A DNA stretch of 64,000 nucleotides from Pseudomonadota bacterium (GCA_039028155.1 JBCCIS010000012.1:42209-106208), one strand, 5' to 3'; positions 16,700 through 25,370 are shown, counted from the first letter of the stretch. Notes: a model not told the origin generated them from the letters alone. Numbers and translations are program-made.

Positions 16700-17587
16700 T
16701 CATGGACGAAGCTGTGGTTTGAGCCAAGCGACCAAGGCCGCCGCGATCTCGGGCGACGAGTCTTCTTGGATGTAGTGGATGCCCGGCACGGTTACCTCGG
16801 TCTGATTGGGCCAGGTGCGGCAGAAGTCGCGGTGGCGTCCGGTCAGGATTGAACCGGGTTCGGCATTGATGAACAGCTTCGGCATCTCAGCGTTTGCCAT
16901 GAACGCGCCATAGGCCTCGACCGCGGCCACGACATCGGCCGGTTCGCCGTCGAATGGCAGTTCGCGCGGCCATGTCAGCATCGGCCGCCGGCCTTCGCCC
17001 GCAGCCTGGAAAGGCGCACGGTATGCCGCCATCTCATCGTCGCTCAAATCGCGCAACACGTCGGCGGGCAACACTTCCTCGATGAAGACGTTGTCGCTCA
17101 ACACCATCTTCTCACCCTCGGGCCCGCGAAACGCCTTGAAGACCGGGACATCGCCCGGCGGCAGGTCGTCCCAGGCCATCGGTTCGACAATGGCTTCCAT
17201 GTAGGCGATGGCCCGAACGGCGTCGGCGTGGCGCGCCGCCCAGTGAAAACCCAGGGCGGAACCCCAGTCGTGGATCACCAGGGTGACGTTCCCGCCCAAC
17301 GCCATGCGCTCGATGAAGGCGTCGAGCCAACGGCTTTGATCGACGAACCGGTAGGCGCCAGGGCCACTCTCCGGGAGTTTGTCCGATGCGCCCATGCCGA
17401 TCAGATCCGGGGCGATGCAGCGTCCGAGACCCGCCAGTTCCGGCATGATGTTGCGCCACAGATAAGACGAGGTCGGATTGCCGTGGAGGAATACGATGGG
17501 ATCGCCCTCGCCGATTTCGGCATAGGCCATCGAAAGTCCGTCGATGTCGATCCGGCGGCGCGTCATACCACCGTTCGTCACGGTCAA
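16700..17587 (-). CDS. dhaA: Haloalkane dehalogenase (HLD-II type)
   Basis: A 295-residue alpha/beta hydrolase with every residue of the haloalkane dehalogenase pentad in the expected place. H35-G-N37-P (halide-stabilising N37), nucleophile D107 followed by halide-binding W108 (VIHDWGSALGFHWA), catalytic acid E131 (MEAIVEPM) and base H271 (PGIHYIQED). The D-H-E arrangement is that of subfamily II (DhaA/LinB). It would hydrolyse carbon-halogen bonds of haloalkanes to alcohols in the cytoplasm. The start given is TTG at 17587, overlapping the GST stop as TTGA; an ATG seven codons later (17566) is an alternative and would shift all numbers by seven. Co-transcription with the GST gene is likely. 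Confidence 0.9.
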   Translation of the reverse strand: MTVTNGGMTRRRIDIDGLSMAYAEIGEGDPIVFLHGNPTSSYLWRNIMPELAGLGRCIAPDLIGMGASDKLPESGPGAYRFVDQSRWLDAFIERMALGGNVTLVIHDWGSALGFHWAARHADAVRAIAYMEAIVEPMAWDDLPPGDVPVFKAFRGPEGEKMVLSDNVFIEEVLPADVLRDLSDDEMAAYRAPFQAAGEGRRPMLTWPRELPFDGEPADVVAAVEAYGAFMANAEMPKLFINAEPGSILTGRHRDFCRTWPNQTEVTVPGIHYIQEDSSPEIAAALVAWLKPQLRP

Positions 17588-18204
17588 TTTAACCCATGCT
17601 GTTGCATCAGGGCAGCAATCTTCGGGCGTGCGGAAATGCGTTCGACCAGGGCGCCGACCTTGGGGTTCTCGGCCAACATGCGCGGGGCGTCATAGTGAAA
17701 GTTGGCCTGCAGCCAGAACAGAATGTCGGCGGCGGTGAATTGCTCGCCGAGCAGCCATGGACCGTCGCCAATCTGGGTCTCGATCTCCGACCATACCTTG
17801 TCGGCGCGCTGCATGGCGTTGTCGCGCACCTCGGTGACGGCCGCTTCGCTCTCGGCGTACCAGTCGGCGTGGTATTCCTGTGCCACAAGCGGATGCACCA
17901 TGGAGCCCAGATAGACCAGCCATTGGTAATAGGCGGCCCGCCTGGGGTCGCCCACAGGCGGCGCCAGATTGGCCTCCGTGTGTTTGTCGGCCAGGTGCAT
18001 GGCGATCGCCGAACCTTCGTAGAGTACGAGGTCGCCGTCGACCAGCGTCGGCACCAGACCGTCGGGCCTTAGCGCCAGATAGTCGGGATCGGTCACCGCG
18101 CCTTCCTCGGTCAGCGTGACGAGGTCATAGGGCGCGCCGATTTCATCGAGCACCGCCTGGGGCACCATCGACATGGTGAAGGTCTTTCCGTAAAGCGTGT
18201 ACAT
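17584..18204 (-). CDS. Glutathione S-transferase
   Basis: A 206-residue cytosolic-type GST. The N-terminal thioredoxin-fold domain (MYTLYGKTFTMSMVPQAVLD, then GLVPTLVDGDLVLYEGSAIA) carries the conserved V-P cis-proline and the E-S/G-S glutathione-binding motif near residues 62-66. The all-helical C-terminal domain has IGDGPWLLGEQFTAADILFW, with the N-capping motif. It overlaps the haloalkane dehalogenase gene by four bases, so it may conjugate or detoxify halogenated or electrophilic compounds handled by that operon. AGAGGAT lies about 11 bases before the ATG. Confidence 0.88.
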   Translation of the reverse strand: MYTLYGKTFTMSMVPQAVLDEIGAPYDLVTLTEEGAVTDPDYLALRPDGLVPTLVDGDLVLYEGSAIAMHLADKHTEANLAPPVGDPRRAAYYQWLVYLGSMVHPLVAQEYHADWYAESEAAVTEVRDNAMQRADKVWSEIETQIGDGPWLLGEQFTAADILFWLQANFHYDAPRMLAENPKVGALVERISARPKIAALMQQHGLN

Positions 18205-18250
18205 GTCTTCTATCCTCTGGCTGTCCGATCCCTTGCCGAGGCCCCTGTCT

Positions 18251-18287
18251 TAGAGCAGATCCTGAATTGATGGAATCGCTTCGCGAC
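18251..18287. repeat. Partial copy C of the composite palindromic repeat
   Basis: AGAGCAGATCCTGAATTGATGGAATCGCTTCGCGA-like sequence matches the reverse complement of the right half of the element at 29893-29956 (single changes in the spacer), then the similarity stops after about 36 bases. It lies in the 187-base gap between the enolase-superfamily and GST genes. Confidence 0.7.
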
Positions 18288-18391
18288 TCCGTGTGGGTAG
18301 GTAAAGCCATTCTGGCCTGGCCCGCACCAAAACCGTTAGCCCGTTCGGACCAGCGGTGTCGTCATCGAAGCTGATCCGGATGCTGGATCGA

Positions 18392-19507
18392 CTAGTCGTC
18401 AAGCGCGAAACGGCGAACGGCGTCTTCGTCAATTTCGATGCCGAGTCCCGGTCCTGAGGGGACAGCGATCATGCCGTCCGCATCGGGGCGCGGCGGGTTA
18501 CGGCAGATGGCATCGCGGATCGGGTTGGCGTTGCCCGGGGTTTCGCATAGGTCGATGGTGTCGACCGCAGCCAGAAAGTGCAGCGAGGCCGCCAGATTGA
18601 CGTCGAGGACATAGTGGTGATTGACGATGGCGATGCCCCGGCTGTTGGCCGACGCTGCAATCGTCATGGCCGGCGTCAGCCCGGTCTGGGTCAGTTCGAT
18701 CTGCAGGACGTCGACAGCATGCGCATCGATCAGGCGGTTGAGCTCGCCCGCCGTTGCCGCCATCTCCCCGGCGGTTATCGTCAACGCGCTTTCCCGGCGC
18801 AAGCGGGCATAACCTTCGACGTCATAGGCCGTCAGGGATTCCTCGAACCAATAGATGTCATAGGGGGCGAACCGACGGGTCCGCTCGAGCGCTGTGTCGA
18901 CATCCCAGTACATGCCGCAATCGATCAGGAGTTTGATATCGGGCCCGATCGCCTGACGCAGCGCCGCGACAATCGCTTCGTCCTCGTCGGCGTTGTTGCC
19001 TTTGGGTAGCCAGCCGAACTTGACCGCGCGAAAGCCGCGCTCGACCAAGGCCTTTGCATAGCCCGCCGTCTCGTCGATCGTGTCGCCCAACGTATGGGTG
19101 GCGTAACAGGCGACGCGGTCGCGTCGCGCCCCGCCCAGCAACGCGTGGACCGGCTGATCAGCCGCCTTGCCCTTGATGTCCCACAGCGCCAGATCGATGG
19201 CCGCCATGGCGTGTACGGCGACGCCGTCGCGGCCGAGCATGAGCGTGCCTTCAGACATGCGGTGCCAAAGCGCGTCGGTGTCCAGCGGGTCTTCGCCAAC
19301 AAGAAGGGCCTTAAGGCCGCTGCGTCGGTCGCGGGCAAAATCGGCCTCGATGATCATCCGGATGATAGCGGGCGCGGTAAAAGCTTCGCCCCATCCGGTC
19401 AGGCCGTTATCGGTCTCGACCTTGACCAGAAGGTGTCCGTCAGACGCGGAGACCGAACGGCCGTCATGGGCGTCAAGAATGAAGGTCTTCACGTCGGTGA
19501 TACGCAT
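18392..19507 (-). CDS. Mandelate racemase/muconate lactonizing enzyme family (enolase superfamily)
   Basis: The 371-residue protein has the enolase-superfamily capping domain (MRITDVKTFILDAHDGRSV) and the TIM-barrel metal site. VKFGWLPKGN lies at the end of the second strand, D in LLIDCGMYWD and E in WFEESLTAYD are two metal ligands, and E in TAGEMAATAGEL is the third. NHHYVLDVNLAAS contains a histidine candidate. These enzymes abstract an alpha-proton of a carboxylate and act as sugar acid dehydratases, racemases or lactonizing enzymes. The usual K-x-K base pair reads K-F-G here, a variant seen in some acid-sugar dehydratase groups. The start at 19507 is chosen because GAGGAA lies 9 bases upstream and the capping domain begins there. 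Divergent from the gene at 19638. Confidence 0.85.
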   Translation of the reverse strand: MRITDVKTFILDAHDGRSVSASDGHLLVKVETDNGLTGWGEAFTAPAIIRMIIEADFARDRRSGLKALLVGEDPLDTDALWHRMSEGTLMLGRDGVAVHAMAAIDLALWDIKGKAADQPVHALLGGARRDRVACYATHTLGDTIDETAGYAKALVERGFRAVKFGWLPKGNNADEDEAIVAALRQAIGPDIKLLIDCGMYWDVDTALERTRRFAPYDIYWFEESLTAYDVEGYARLRRESALTITAGEMAATAGELNRLIDAHAVDVLQIELTQTGLTPAMTIAASANSRGIAIVNHHYVLDVNLAASLHFLAAVDTIDLCETPGNANPIRDAICRNPPRPDADGMIAVPSGPGLGIEIDEDAVRRFALDD

Positions 19508-19637
19508 GGCCGGTGTTCCTCTGTTCGCGCCGGCCATAGTGGTGCGCCCCGCAGGCCGCAGGCAAGGCGCTTGCGCGGGCTGGTGATGCCGTGTGAACAA
19601 AAAAGTGCTCTAGTCTCCGGGCAAACGGAGACCACCC

Positions 19638-20552
19638 ATGCCCCATATCGATGCCAACGGCATCTCGCTCTATGTCGAAAGCCACGGTGACGCGACGGCG
19701 ACGCCACTTATCCTGGTGCGCGGTCTGGGCAGCCAGATCATCCATTGGCCGCGCGCTTTCATCGACGGCTTCGTCGACAACGGCTTTTTCGTCATCACCC
19801 ACGACAATCGCGACGCCGGCCTGAGTCAGTCGTTTGACGGCTGGGGCGTGATTGACGAGCAGGACGTGCAACGAAGGCTCGACGCCGGCGAGCCGATCGA
19901 CATTCCGTACCGCGTACGCGACATGGCCGATGACGCGATCGCGGTGCTCGACCACTTCGGCATCGATCGCGCGCATCTGGCCGGCATCTCCATGGGCGGC
20001 ATGATCGCGCAGCTCGCCGCCGTCCATCACGCCGACCGCTTGATCAGCATGACCTCGATCATGTCGTCCTCCGGCAATACCGACATTCCACTCGGAACGC
20101 CCGAGGCGCGCGAGCTTCTCTTGCGGCAGCCGGACGATCCGAACGACCGCGAAAGCGTCATCGCTTTCACGCTGAAGGCCGACCGGGTCTGGGGCAGTCC
20201 GGGCTACCCGTTCGACGATGCCGAACGCGCCGACCTCATCGGGCGTGCGTTTGACCGCTGCTGGACGCCCGAAGGCGTCAAGCGTCAGTGGGCGGCGGTG
20301 CGCGGCGACGGCAGCCGGGTCGAGCGGCTCAAGACGATCACCGTACCGACGCTGGTGATCCATGGTCTTGACGACAGCCTGGTGCAGGCCGAGCACGGAC
20401 GCGATGTCGCGGCCCATGTTCCCGGCGCCACGCTGATCGAGGTCCCGGGCATGGGCCACGATCTGGAGGGCGATCTGTCGCCGATAATCGTCGACCACGT
20501 CTCCCGCCACGCCCGCGCGTCGGAGGCGGCTGACGCGGCTGAGGCAACCTGA
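19638..20552 (+). CDS. Alpha/beta hydrolase
   Basis: A 304-residue alpha/beta hydrolase. The first strand and oxyanion loop are ILVRGLGSQ (25-33), the HDNRDAGLSQ segment lies at 55-64, the nucleophile elbow is LAGISMGGM with S118, and the final histidine is in PGMGHDLEG near 272-280. The acid is in VIHGLDDSLV. This resembles the TPR-free esterase/aclacinomycin-methylesterase-like group that carries the RVWGSPGYPFD lid motif. The R-G-L-G-S oxyanion loop differs from the common H-G. Substrate unknown. It is divergent from the enolase-superfamily gene and may be regulated with it. Confidence 0.84.
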   Translation: MPHIDANGISLYVESHGDATATPLILVRGLGSQIIHWPRAFIDGFVDNGFFVITHDNRDAGLSQSFDGWGVIDEQDVQRRLDAGEPIDIPYRVRDMADDAIAVLDHFGIDRAHLAGISMGGMIAQLAAVHHADRLISMTSIMSSSGNTDIPLGTPEARELLLRQPDDPNDRESVIAFTLKADRVWGSPGYPFDDAERADLIGRAFDRCWTPEGVKRQWAAVRGDGSRVERLKTITVPTLVIHGLDDSLVQAEHGRDVAAHVPGATLIEVPGMGHDLEGDLSPIIVDHVSRHARASEAADAAEAT

Positions 20553-20761
20553 CACCGCGACCCGTATGGGCCTTGCGATGAGATCAGACGTCTATCGTTC
20601 TCGGTGCCGTAACGGGGTGTTTGTTGACGCATCGGTCGGAGCGGGAAGGTGGCTCGTGAGCATGCGGTGCGCCGCAACGATGCCATCTTCGAGAGACGTC
20701 AATGCCAAGTGCCTGAGTGCGCCATCAACGCTCAAGACCTGAGAGAGGATAGGTCCGGAAC

Positions 20762-22228
20762 CTAGTAGTCTTCGCCGTTCAGACTCCTGATTACGGATGC
20801 CTGCCATTCCTCCAAGTCAGCCATCAGTCGCATGGCGACATCCTCTCGTTCTTCGATCAGGTTTGTTGTCTCCAGAGGATCGTCCTCCAAATTGTACAAC
20901 TCCGTGACGGGATTTCTGGACCACGCGAAGTCATACCAAGCCGACTTCTCTATTCTGTGCAGTTTCCATGGCCACTCTAGAATTGCAGCGTGGCCTTCAA
21001 AGAAGTCCTCGTCATACGTTGTTCGGATGACGCCCGCGTCGAGGTACAGGAGATCCGCCGCATTCTCGTCGTCTCCATCATTGCTCGCTATCGACATGAT
21101 CGTGTCGCTGTTCATACGGATTCCCGGCACGTCATAGAACTTCCAGAACGTTAGCGGCCGTGAAAAGTCAGCGGTTTCACTACGTATCGTGTCCAGTAGC
21201 GAGGTGCCGTCCAAAGGGCGGGACGCGGGATAGGCAATGTTCGCAACGTCAAGAATCGTTGGTAGAACATCTGATGTGCTGGCGGGAGTTTCGATGATTT
21301 GCGGTTGTGGGAAGCCTCTTGGCCATTCCATTACAGAAGGAACCCTTAAGCCTCCCTCGTAGATGCTTCCTTTGCTTTCCCGGCCTCCGTTCAAGCCGAT
21401 ATCGGGCAATCCGCCGTTGTCTCCGAGGTACCAAACAATCGTGTTCTCTCTAAGTCCACTCTGTTCAAGATAGGTGCGCAGTGTTCCGACTGTCCTATCG
21501 ATCGCTGTTGTTTCGGCATAAAAGTTCGCGACGTCTTCGGGGTAGTCTGAATACAAAATCCTATCTTCGTCTTCGGCTATGTGTGGCTTATGCGGATTGC
21601 CAAACCAAATGGCGATGAAGAACGGCCCATCGTCTTCCGCACGGCTTTCCAAGAAATCGATGGCCAAATCAACGATGATCTCTGAGCCTTCTCCGTTGGT
21701 TTCCACCACTTCGCCTTTGTGACTAAGCAGCGGTGAAAAGTCGAAGAAGTTGGGTGCTGAGATCCATTCCTGGAATCCCGACGCGCCCGGATTGACGGGG
21801 CTCTCTGACAACACCGAACCGACGTGCCACTTTCCGAAGTGAGCTGTCGTGTAGCCGTGCTGGCTGAGTATCTCGGGAAGTGTGAGTTCTTGGGGCCTAA
21901 GGGAATGGCCCCAGGTAAAAGCGCCCATGCGGTTTGGGTGCCGGCCCGTTAGCAGACTTGCTCTTGTTGGCGTGCAGACGTGGCCGGCAGCATAGAATCG
22001 GTCAAATCGCACGCCTTCTGAAGCCATGTCATCCAGGTTGGGCGTGTGCAGCACCGGATGACCATTGTAGCCGACATCGCCCCACCCCTGATCGTCAGAC
22101 AGGAGCACGATGATGTTGGGCCTCTCGCCCAAGTCGTTGGCGATGGGTGCCGTCATGCATGTCAGAAACGTCAGGATAAATGCAACGCATGCCGTGTTTC
22201 GGATCAGAGATGGCGTCAATCCAAACAT
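20762..22228 (-). CDS. Secreted arylsulfatase-type sulfatase
   Basis: The 488-residue sulfatase begins with a signal peptide (MFGLTPSLIRNTACVAFILT, cleavage near MTAPIA-ND). The start at 22228 has TTGGAG 10 bases upstream; longer in-frame extension is basic and implausible. Core motifs are IIVLLSDDQGWGDVGYNG (39-56; D45 and D46 metal ligands), the FGly motif C85-T-P-T-R, TGRHPNRMG, FGKWHVG and WYLGDNGG. A threonine in place of the usual serine at position four of C-x-P-S-R is a known variant. It would act in the periplasm or outside on sulfated glycans or sulfate esters after FGly maturation. Base composition is visibly more A/T-rich than neighbours and the gene stands alone, suggesting later acquisition. 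Confidence 0.87.
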   Translation of the reverse strand: MFGLTPSLIRNTACVAFILTFLTCMTAPIANDLGERPNIIVLLSDDQGWGDVGYNGHPVLHTPNLDDMASEGVRFDRFYAAGHVCTPTRASLLTGRHPNRMGAFTWGHSLRPQELTLPEILSQHGYTTAHFGKWHVGSVLSESPVNPGASGFQEWISAPNFFDFSPLLSHKGEVVETNGEGSEIIVDLAIDFLESRAEDDGPFFIAIWFGNPHKPHIAEDEDRILYSDYPEDVANFYAETTAIDRTVGTLRTYLEQSGLRENTIVWYLGDNGGLPDIGLNGGRESKGSIYEGGLRVPSVMEWPRGFPQPQIIETPASTSDVLPTILDVANIAYPASRPLDGTSLLDTIRSETADFSRPLTFWKFYDVPGIRMNSDTIMSIASNDGDDENAADLLYLDAGVIRTTYDEDFFEGHAAILEWPWKLHRIEKSAWYDFAWSRNPVTELYNLEDDPLETTNLIEEREDVAMRLMADLEEWQASVIRSLNGEDY

Positions 22229-22679
22229 TACGTACTCCAATGGAATTGCTCTTACCCGCGGCTTGCGCGAAGCAACCGATAATTGAGTGTAGGGTGCGTT
22301 GCGCCTACAGGGCAAGGTCGTGGGCGCAACAAACGAGACCCTCAATGGTCTCAAGATAAACGTCGCGAAAGCCCTAAAACGTGTGGCTTTCGTCGGCATT
22401 AACACGACGTCGGTCATGACGTTGTGAATCCATCATCCAATGAGAGAACGCCTACTCAGAGGCGATGACAACGGGCCACGGCCTCAGGATCTCTTCATCT
22501 CTTGCATTTGGGAGTCATATGGCTTGGTAAAGCAGACCAACTGCTCATCCACGATGCACAACGCCCACACGGCACATCTTTTCCGCATGGTTCGCCGTGC
22601 CTTGGTTGTCGATGGGCGACGTGGCCTCGCGAAACTGGGATTGAACTCGTCACGCGCGTGCTGCCGAGGAGCCCCCGTG
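22229..22679. other. Intergenic region upstream of the sulfatase
   Basis: This 451-base stretch, also A/T-richer than average, contains the sulfatase promoter region. An inverted repeat GTTGCGCC (22298-22305) and GGCGCAAC (22323-22330) lies about 70 bases upstream of the sulfatase start and could be an operator. I see no gene with a ribosome site, no RNA gene and no transposon ends, although its composition suggests it arrived with the sulfatase. Confidence 0.4.
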
Positions 22680-23585
22680 CTAGCTGTCGGCGGCTTCGGC
22701 CACCACCCAGTCGCGGAAGGCGCGGACGTTCGGGCGATCCAGGGCCGCTGGCGGGCAGACGAAGTGCACCTTGAAATCCAGCGGCAGGCTGATGTCGAAC
22801 GGTCGCACCAGGCGGCCCGCGTCGATGTCATCGCCCGCCGTCGACCGGGTGACGAGCGCGACGCCACGGCCCATGACGGCGGCCTCGATCGCCAGGCCGG
22901 CGCTGTCGAAATGGGGTCCGCGGCTGGCATCGACATCTCTCACGCCGGCGGCGCGCAGCCACATCTCCCAGTCCAGGCTCGGTGCGTCGAAGGCCCAGCT
23001 TTCATCATGCAACAAGGTGTGATGCTTGAGGTCGCCCGGCTCATGCAGCGGATGGTCGCCGGTCATCAAGGCCGGGCTGCATGCCGGGAAGAGGTCGCCT
23101 TCCAGCAGCACCTCCGCATGCAGGCCCGGATAGGGGCCGCGACCATAGCGAAGCGCGACATCGACGCGGTCTTTGGCGAAGTCGACCACCTGATTGTTGG
23201 CGGAGATGTGCACGTCAATGTCGGGATGGGAATCTTGAAAGCCGCTCAGGCGCGGCAACAGCCACTTGGCCGCGACCGATGGCGAGGCGGTCAGCACCAA
23301 CGCATGGGGATCATCCTCGACTTCCAGGCGCCCCATCGCGCGGTCAAGCGCGGCGAACCCCTCGCTGACATCGGGCAGGATCAGCCGCCCGGCATCGGAT
23401 AGCGAAAGGTTGCGGTTGTTGCGGATAAAGAGCTGGCAATCCCAGCGCTCCTCCAGCCCCTTGATCTGATGGCTGATCGCTGCCGGCGTCACGTGCAACT
23501 CCTCGGCCGCCTTGCTGAAGCTCAGATGCCGGGCTGCTGCTTCAAACGCCCGGAGTGCATTCAACGGTAGCTGAGCAAGCGCCAT
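22680..23585 (-). CDS. LysR-family regulator, GcvA-like (module 1)
   Basis: A 301-residue LysR regulator. The winged HTH is at residues 5-65 (LPLNALRAFEAAARHLSFSKA..., ELHVTPAAISHQIKGLEERW), matching the GcvA subgroup. The effector domain follows from about 90 (VLTASPSVAAKWLLPRLSGF). The start at 23585 is chosen since the family begins directly with LPLNALRAFEAAAR. It is divergent from the DUF1127 gene (132-base gap), as the regulator at 24114-25022 is from another small-protein gene. The likely role is autoregulation and control of the divergent small gene; GcvA-type proteins in other bacteria respond to amino acids or resistance cues. Confidence 0.87.
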   Translation of the reverse strand: MALAQLPLNALRAFEAAARHLSFSKAAEELHVTPAAISHQIKGLEERWDCQLFIRNNRNLSLSDAGRLILPDVSEGFAALDRAMGRLEVEDDPHALVLTASPSVAAKWLLPRLSGFQDSHPDIDVHISANNQVVDFAKDRVDVALRYGRGPYPGLHAEVLLEGDLFPACSPALMTGDHPLHEPGDLKHHTLLHDESWAFDAPSLDWEMWLRAAGVRDVDASRGPHFDSAGLAIEAAVMGRGVALVTRSTAGDDIDAGRLVRPFDISLPLDFKVHFVCPPAALDRPNVRAFRDWVVAEAADS

Positions 23586-23717
23586 GACGATCTCGTTCGC
23601 CTTAGTTTTAGTAAATCGACCACTGAGAACATATCGTTCGCCCAAACCGGTGAGGCAAACTATTTATTAAGTCGAAAGCCGACGCCGCGGCTTCTTGATC
23701 GGAAAAGGAAAAATAAC

Positions 23718-24086
23718 ATGCGTACGTCATTGGATCGAGATCTGTTGCGTCATGTCTCAGGCCCCGCCCCCGTCGGTGGTGAACCGGCTTTGCGTTACGA
23801 CCGCGCGCGCTCAAGCGGACAAGGACTTGTCGGCGGTATGGGCATCGCCGGTCTGGTCCGGCGGCTATGGCACGCCATCAAGGTCGCCCATGAAACCCGC
23901 GCGACGGCACGTGCGCTCGCCGTCCTCGACAACTGGGCGCTCAATGATATCGGTGTCAGCCGCGGATCGATCCCCGCGGTCGCCCGGCAGGCGGCCTCAG
24001 CCCACCTGGCGGTCGCCGGCCTCGCCTGGACGTCGCCGGGTGTCAAAAACGCGGAGAACGACAACCGGGCGCATCGCGCCGCGTGA
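23718..24086 (+). CDS. DUF1127-domain protein
   Basis: A 122-residue protein whose middle (LVRRLWHAIKVAHETRATA, ALAVLDNWALNDIGVSRGSI, about 50-95) is the arginine-rich DUF1127 motif L-x-x-L-(S/D)-D-x-x-L-x-D-I-G-(L/V)-(S/T)-R. Small DUF1127 proteins in alphaproteobacteria bind RNA or protein partners and influence phosphate, RNA turnover and stress traits in studied cases. At 122 residues it is longer than most (45-75), with extra N- and C-terminal extensions. AAAGGAAAAATAAC precedes the ATG. It is divergent from the LysR gene at 22680-23585 and convergent with the second LysR gene. Confidence 0.8.
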   Translation: MRTSLDRDLLRHVSGPAPVGGEPALRYDRARSSGQGLVGGMGIAGLVRRLWHAIKVAHETRATARALAVLDNWALNDIGVSRGSIPAVARQAASAHLAVAGLAWTSPGVKNAENDNRAHRAA

Positions 24087-24113
24087 GGCCGGTCGAGCCG
24101 CTCCCTATCTGCT

Positions 24114-25022
24114 CTAGACAGCCAGGGCGTCGCTGGCGGCTTCGGCTTCTTCCATCAACCAGCTTCTAAAGGCCGCGACTTTCGGCTTGCGCAGCGCGCC
24201 CTTCGGGTAGACCAGATAGTGCGACAGGTTCTCGTCGGTCAGGTCGCCGAACGGCATGACCAACCGACCATCGTCCAAGTCGTCCTGGACAATGACGCGG
24301 CTGCCCAAAGCGACGCCGAGGCCGGCCGCCGCAGCCTCAAGCGCCTGGTCGTGGGTATCGAAGAAAAGCCCTTTTGTGCTGTCGACCCCTTTGACGTGAA
24401 GCGCCGTCAGCCAGAAGCGCCAATCCTCGCTATCGCCGTCGTGCAGCAGCGAGACGTTGCGCAGATCCTCAGGCCGTTCCAAGGGCGTTTCGCTGCGCAT
24501 CATGGACGGGCTGCAGACGGCGACATAGCGGTCCTCGAACAGCTTGTCGCATTCCAGATCGTTCCACTGGCCCTTGCCGTAACGAATGCCGAGATCGACG
24601 TCTTCGCGGGAGAAGTCGACGCTGCGCTCGGTGGTGGCAATGCGAACCTCGATATCCGGGTGCGCTTTTTGAAAGCTGCCCAGGCGCGGTATGAACCAGC
24701 GCACCGCAAAGGTCGGCAGCATGGTGACCGACAGCGGCCCATGGGCCTCGTGGTTCTGAACCAGATCGGTGCCGTCGGCGATCAGGTCAAAGGCCTGGCG
24801 CAGGAACGGCAGATAGAGTTCGCCCTCGTCGGTCAACCACAGACCGCGGCCGTGGCGCTCGAACAGGCGCAATTGGAGGCGGTCCTCCAGGGCCTTCACC
24901 TGATGGCTGACGGCGGCCTGGGTGACACTCAGTTCCTCGGCGGCGCGGGTGAAGCTCTGATGGCGTGCCGCTGCTTCGAAGGCGCGGAGCGCGTTCAGGG
25001 GAGGCAGTCTGCGGGCGGTCAT
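24114..25022 (-). CDS. gcvA: LysR-family regulator, GcvA-like (module 2)
   Basis: A 302-residue LysR regulator closely related in design to that at 22680-23585. HTH residues 6-66 include PPLNALRAFEAAARHQSFTR and ELSVTQAAVSHQVKALEDRL. The substrate-binding domain begins around 93 (SVTMLPTFAVRWFIPRLGSF). The GcvA type is clear, but the name does not prove control of glycine cleavage. Its TAG stop lies within ATCTGCTCTAG (24107-24117), the end sequence of the composite palindromic repeat. The divergent partner is the 45-residue small-protein gene at 25164. Confidence 0.86.
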   Translation of the reverse strand: MTARRLPPLNALRAFEAAARHQSFTRAAEELSVTQAAVSHQVKALEDRLQLRLFERHGRGLWLTDEGELYLPFLRQAFDLIADGTDLVQNHEAHGPLSVTMLPTFAVRWFIPRLGSFQKAHPDIEVRIATTERSVDFSREDVDLGIRYGKGQWNDLECDKLFEDRYVAVCSPSMMRSETPLERPEDLRNVSLLHDGDSEDWRFWLTALHVKGVDSTKGLFFDTHDQALEAAAAGLGVALGSRVIVQDDLDDGRLVMPFGDLTDENLSHYLVYPKGALRKPKVAAFRSWLMEEAEAASDALAV

Positions 25023-25163
25023 GATTGAATAAGTTTTCCTAATATCTCCTGTGAGCAGATGTCGTTTGTGGTGAAGCCGCTGTCAACCTATTTTTCCCAT
25101 TAGACAAGACATCGAGCCGGTTCGCCCGGTCGCCGCAACCGCAGCGTTTCGATAAGGAGAAGT

Positions 25164-25301
25164 ATGATGGCTATCCAGAAAAACACAACCAAACAGCGTA
25201 TCGTTCAGGCCGGCCGCGACTCGCGCCGCGTGAGAAACAGCAACCAGACCATGTCGCCCTTCGGTGGTGTGTTCAACGCGCTGAGGCCTCTTATCCAGTA
25301 A
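25164..25301 (+). CDS. Novel 45-residue small protein divergent from a GcvA-type regulator
   Basis: ATG at 25164 follows AAGGAGA with a 4-base spacer, an ideal ribosome site, and the 46-codon frame ends TAA. The protein starts MMAIQKNTTKQRIVQAGRD, is very basic in its first half (GRDSRRVRNSN) and ends with a hydrophobic, proline-containing segment (MSPFGGVFNALRPLIQ). A strong terminator (25371-25412) closes the transcript. The ribosome site, terminator and divergent LysR partner make it a convincing gene, although it is too short for routine gene calling. A role as a small regulatory, RNA-binding or membrane-peripheral protein is inference. A second ATG directly follows the first. Confidence 0.72.
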   Translation: MMAIQKNTTKQRIVQAGRDSRRVRNSNQTMSPFGGVFNALRPLIQ

Positions 25302-25370
25302 GCCATAGGGCCCCCGACCGGGGCGGGCGCGGATTGCGGCGGCGGCCGCCCGAACCGGTCAAGGCCTTGC

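Noticed and set aside
22440..23402. Plus-strand frame opposite the first LysR gene
   Set aside because: The HTH and effector domain are clear on the minus strand; the plus frame is a shadow.
23602..25042. Shared LysR-binding boxes before the two GcvA-type genes
   Set aside because: The two 13-base matches are partial and overlap ribosome-binding sequence, so I did not list them as operators.
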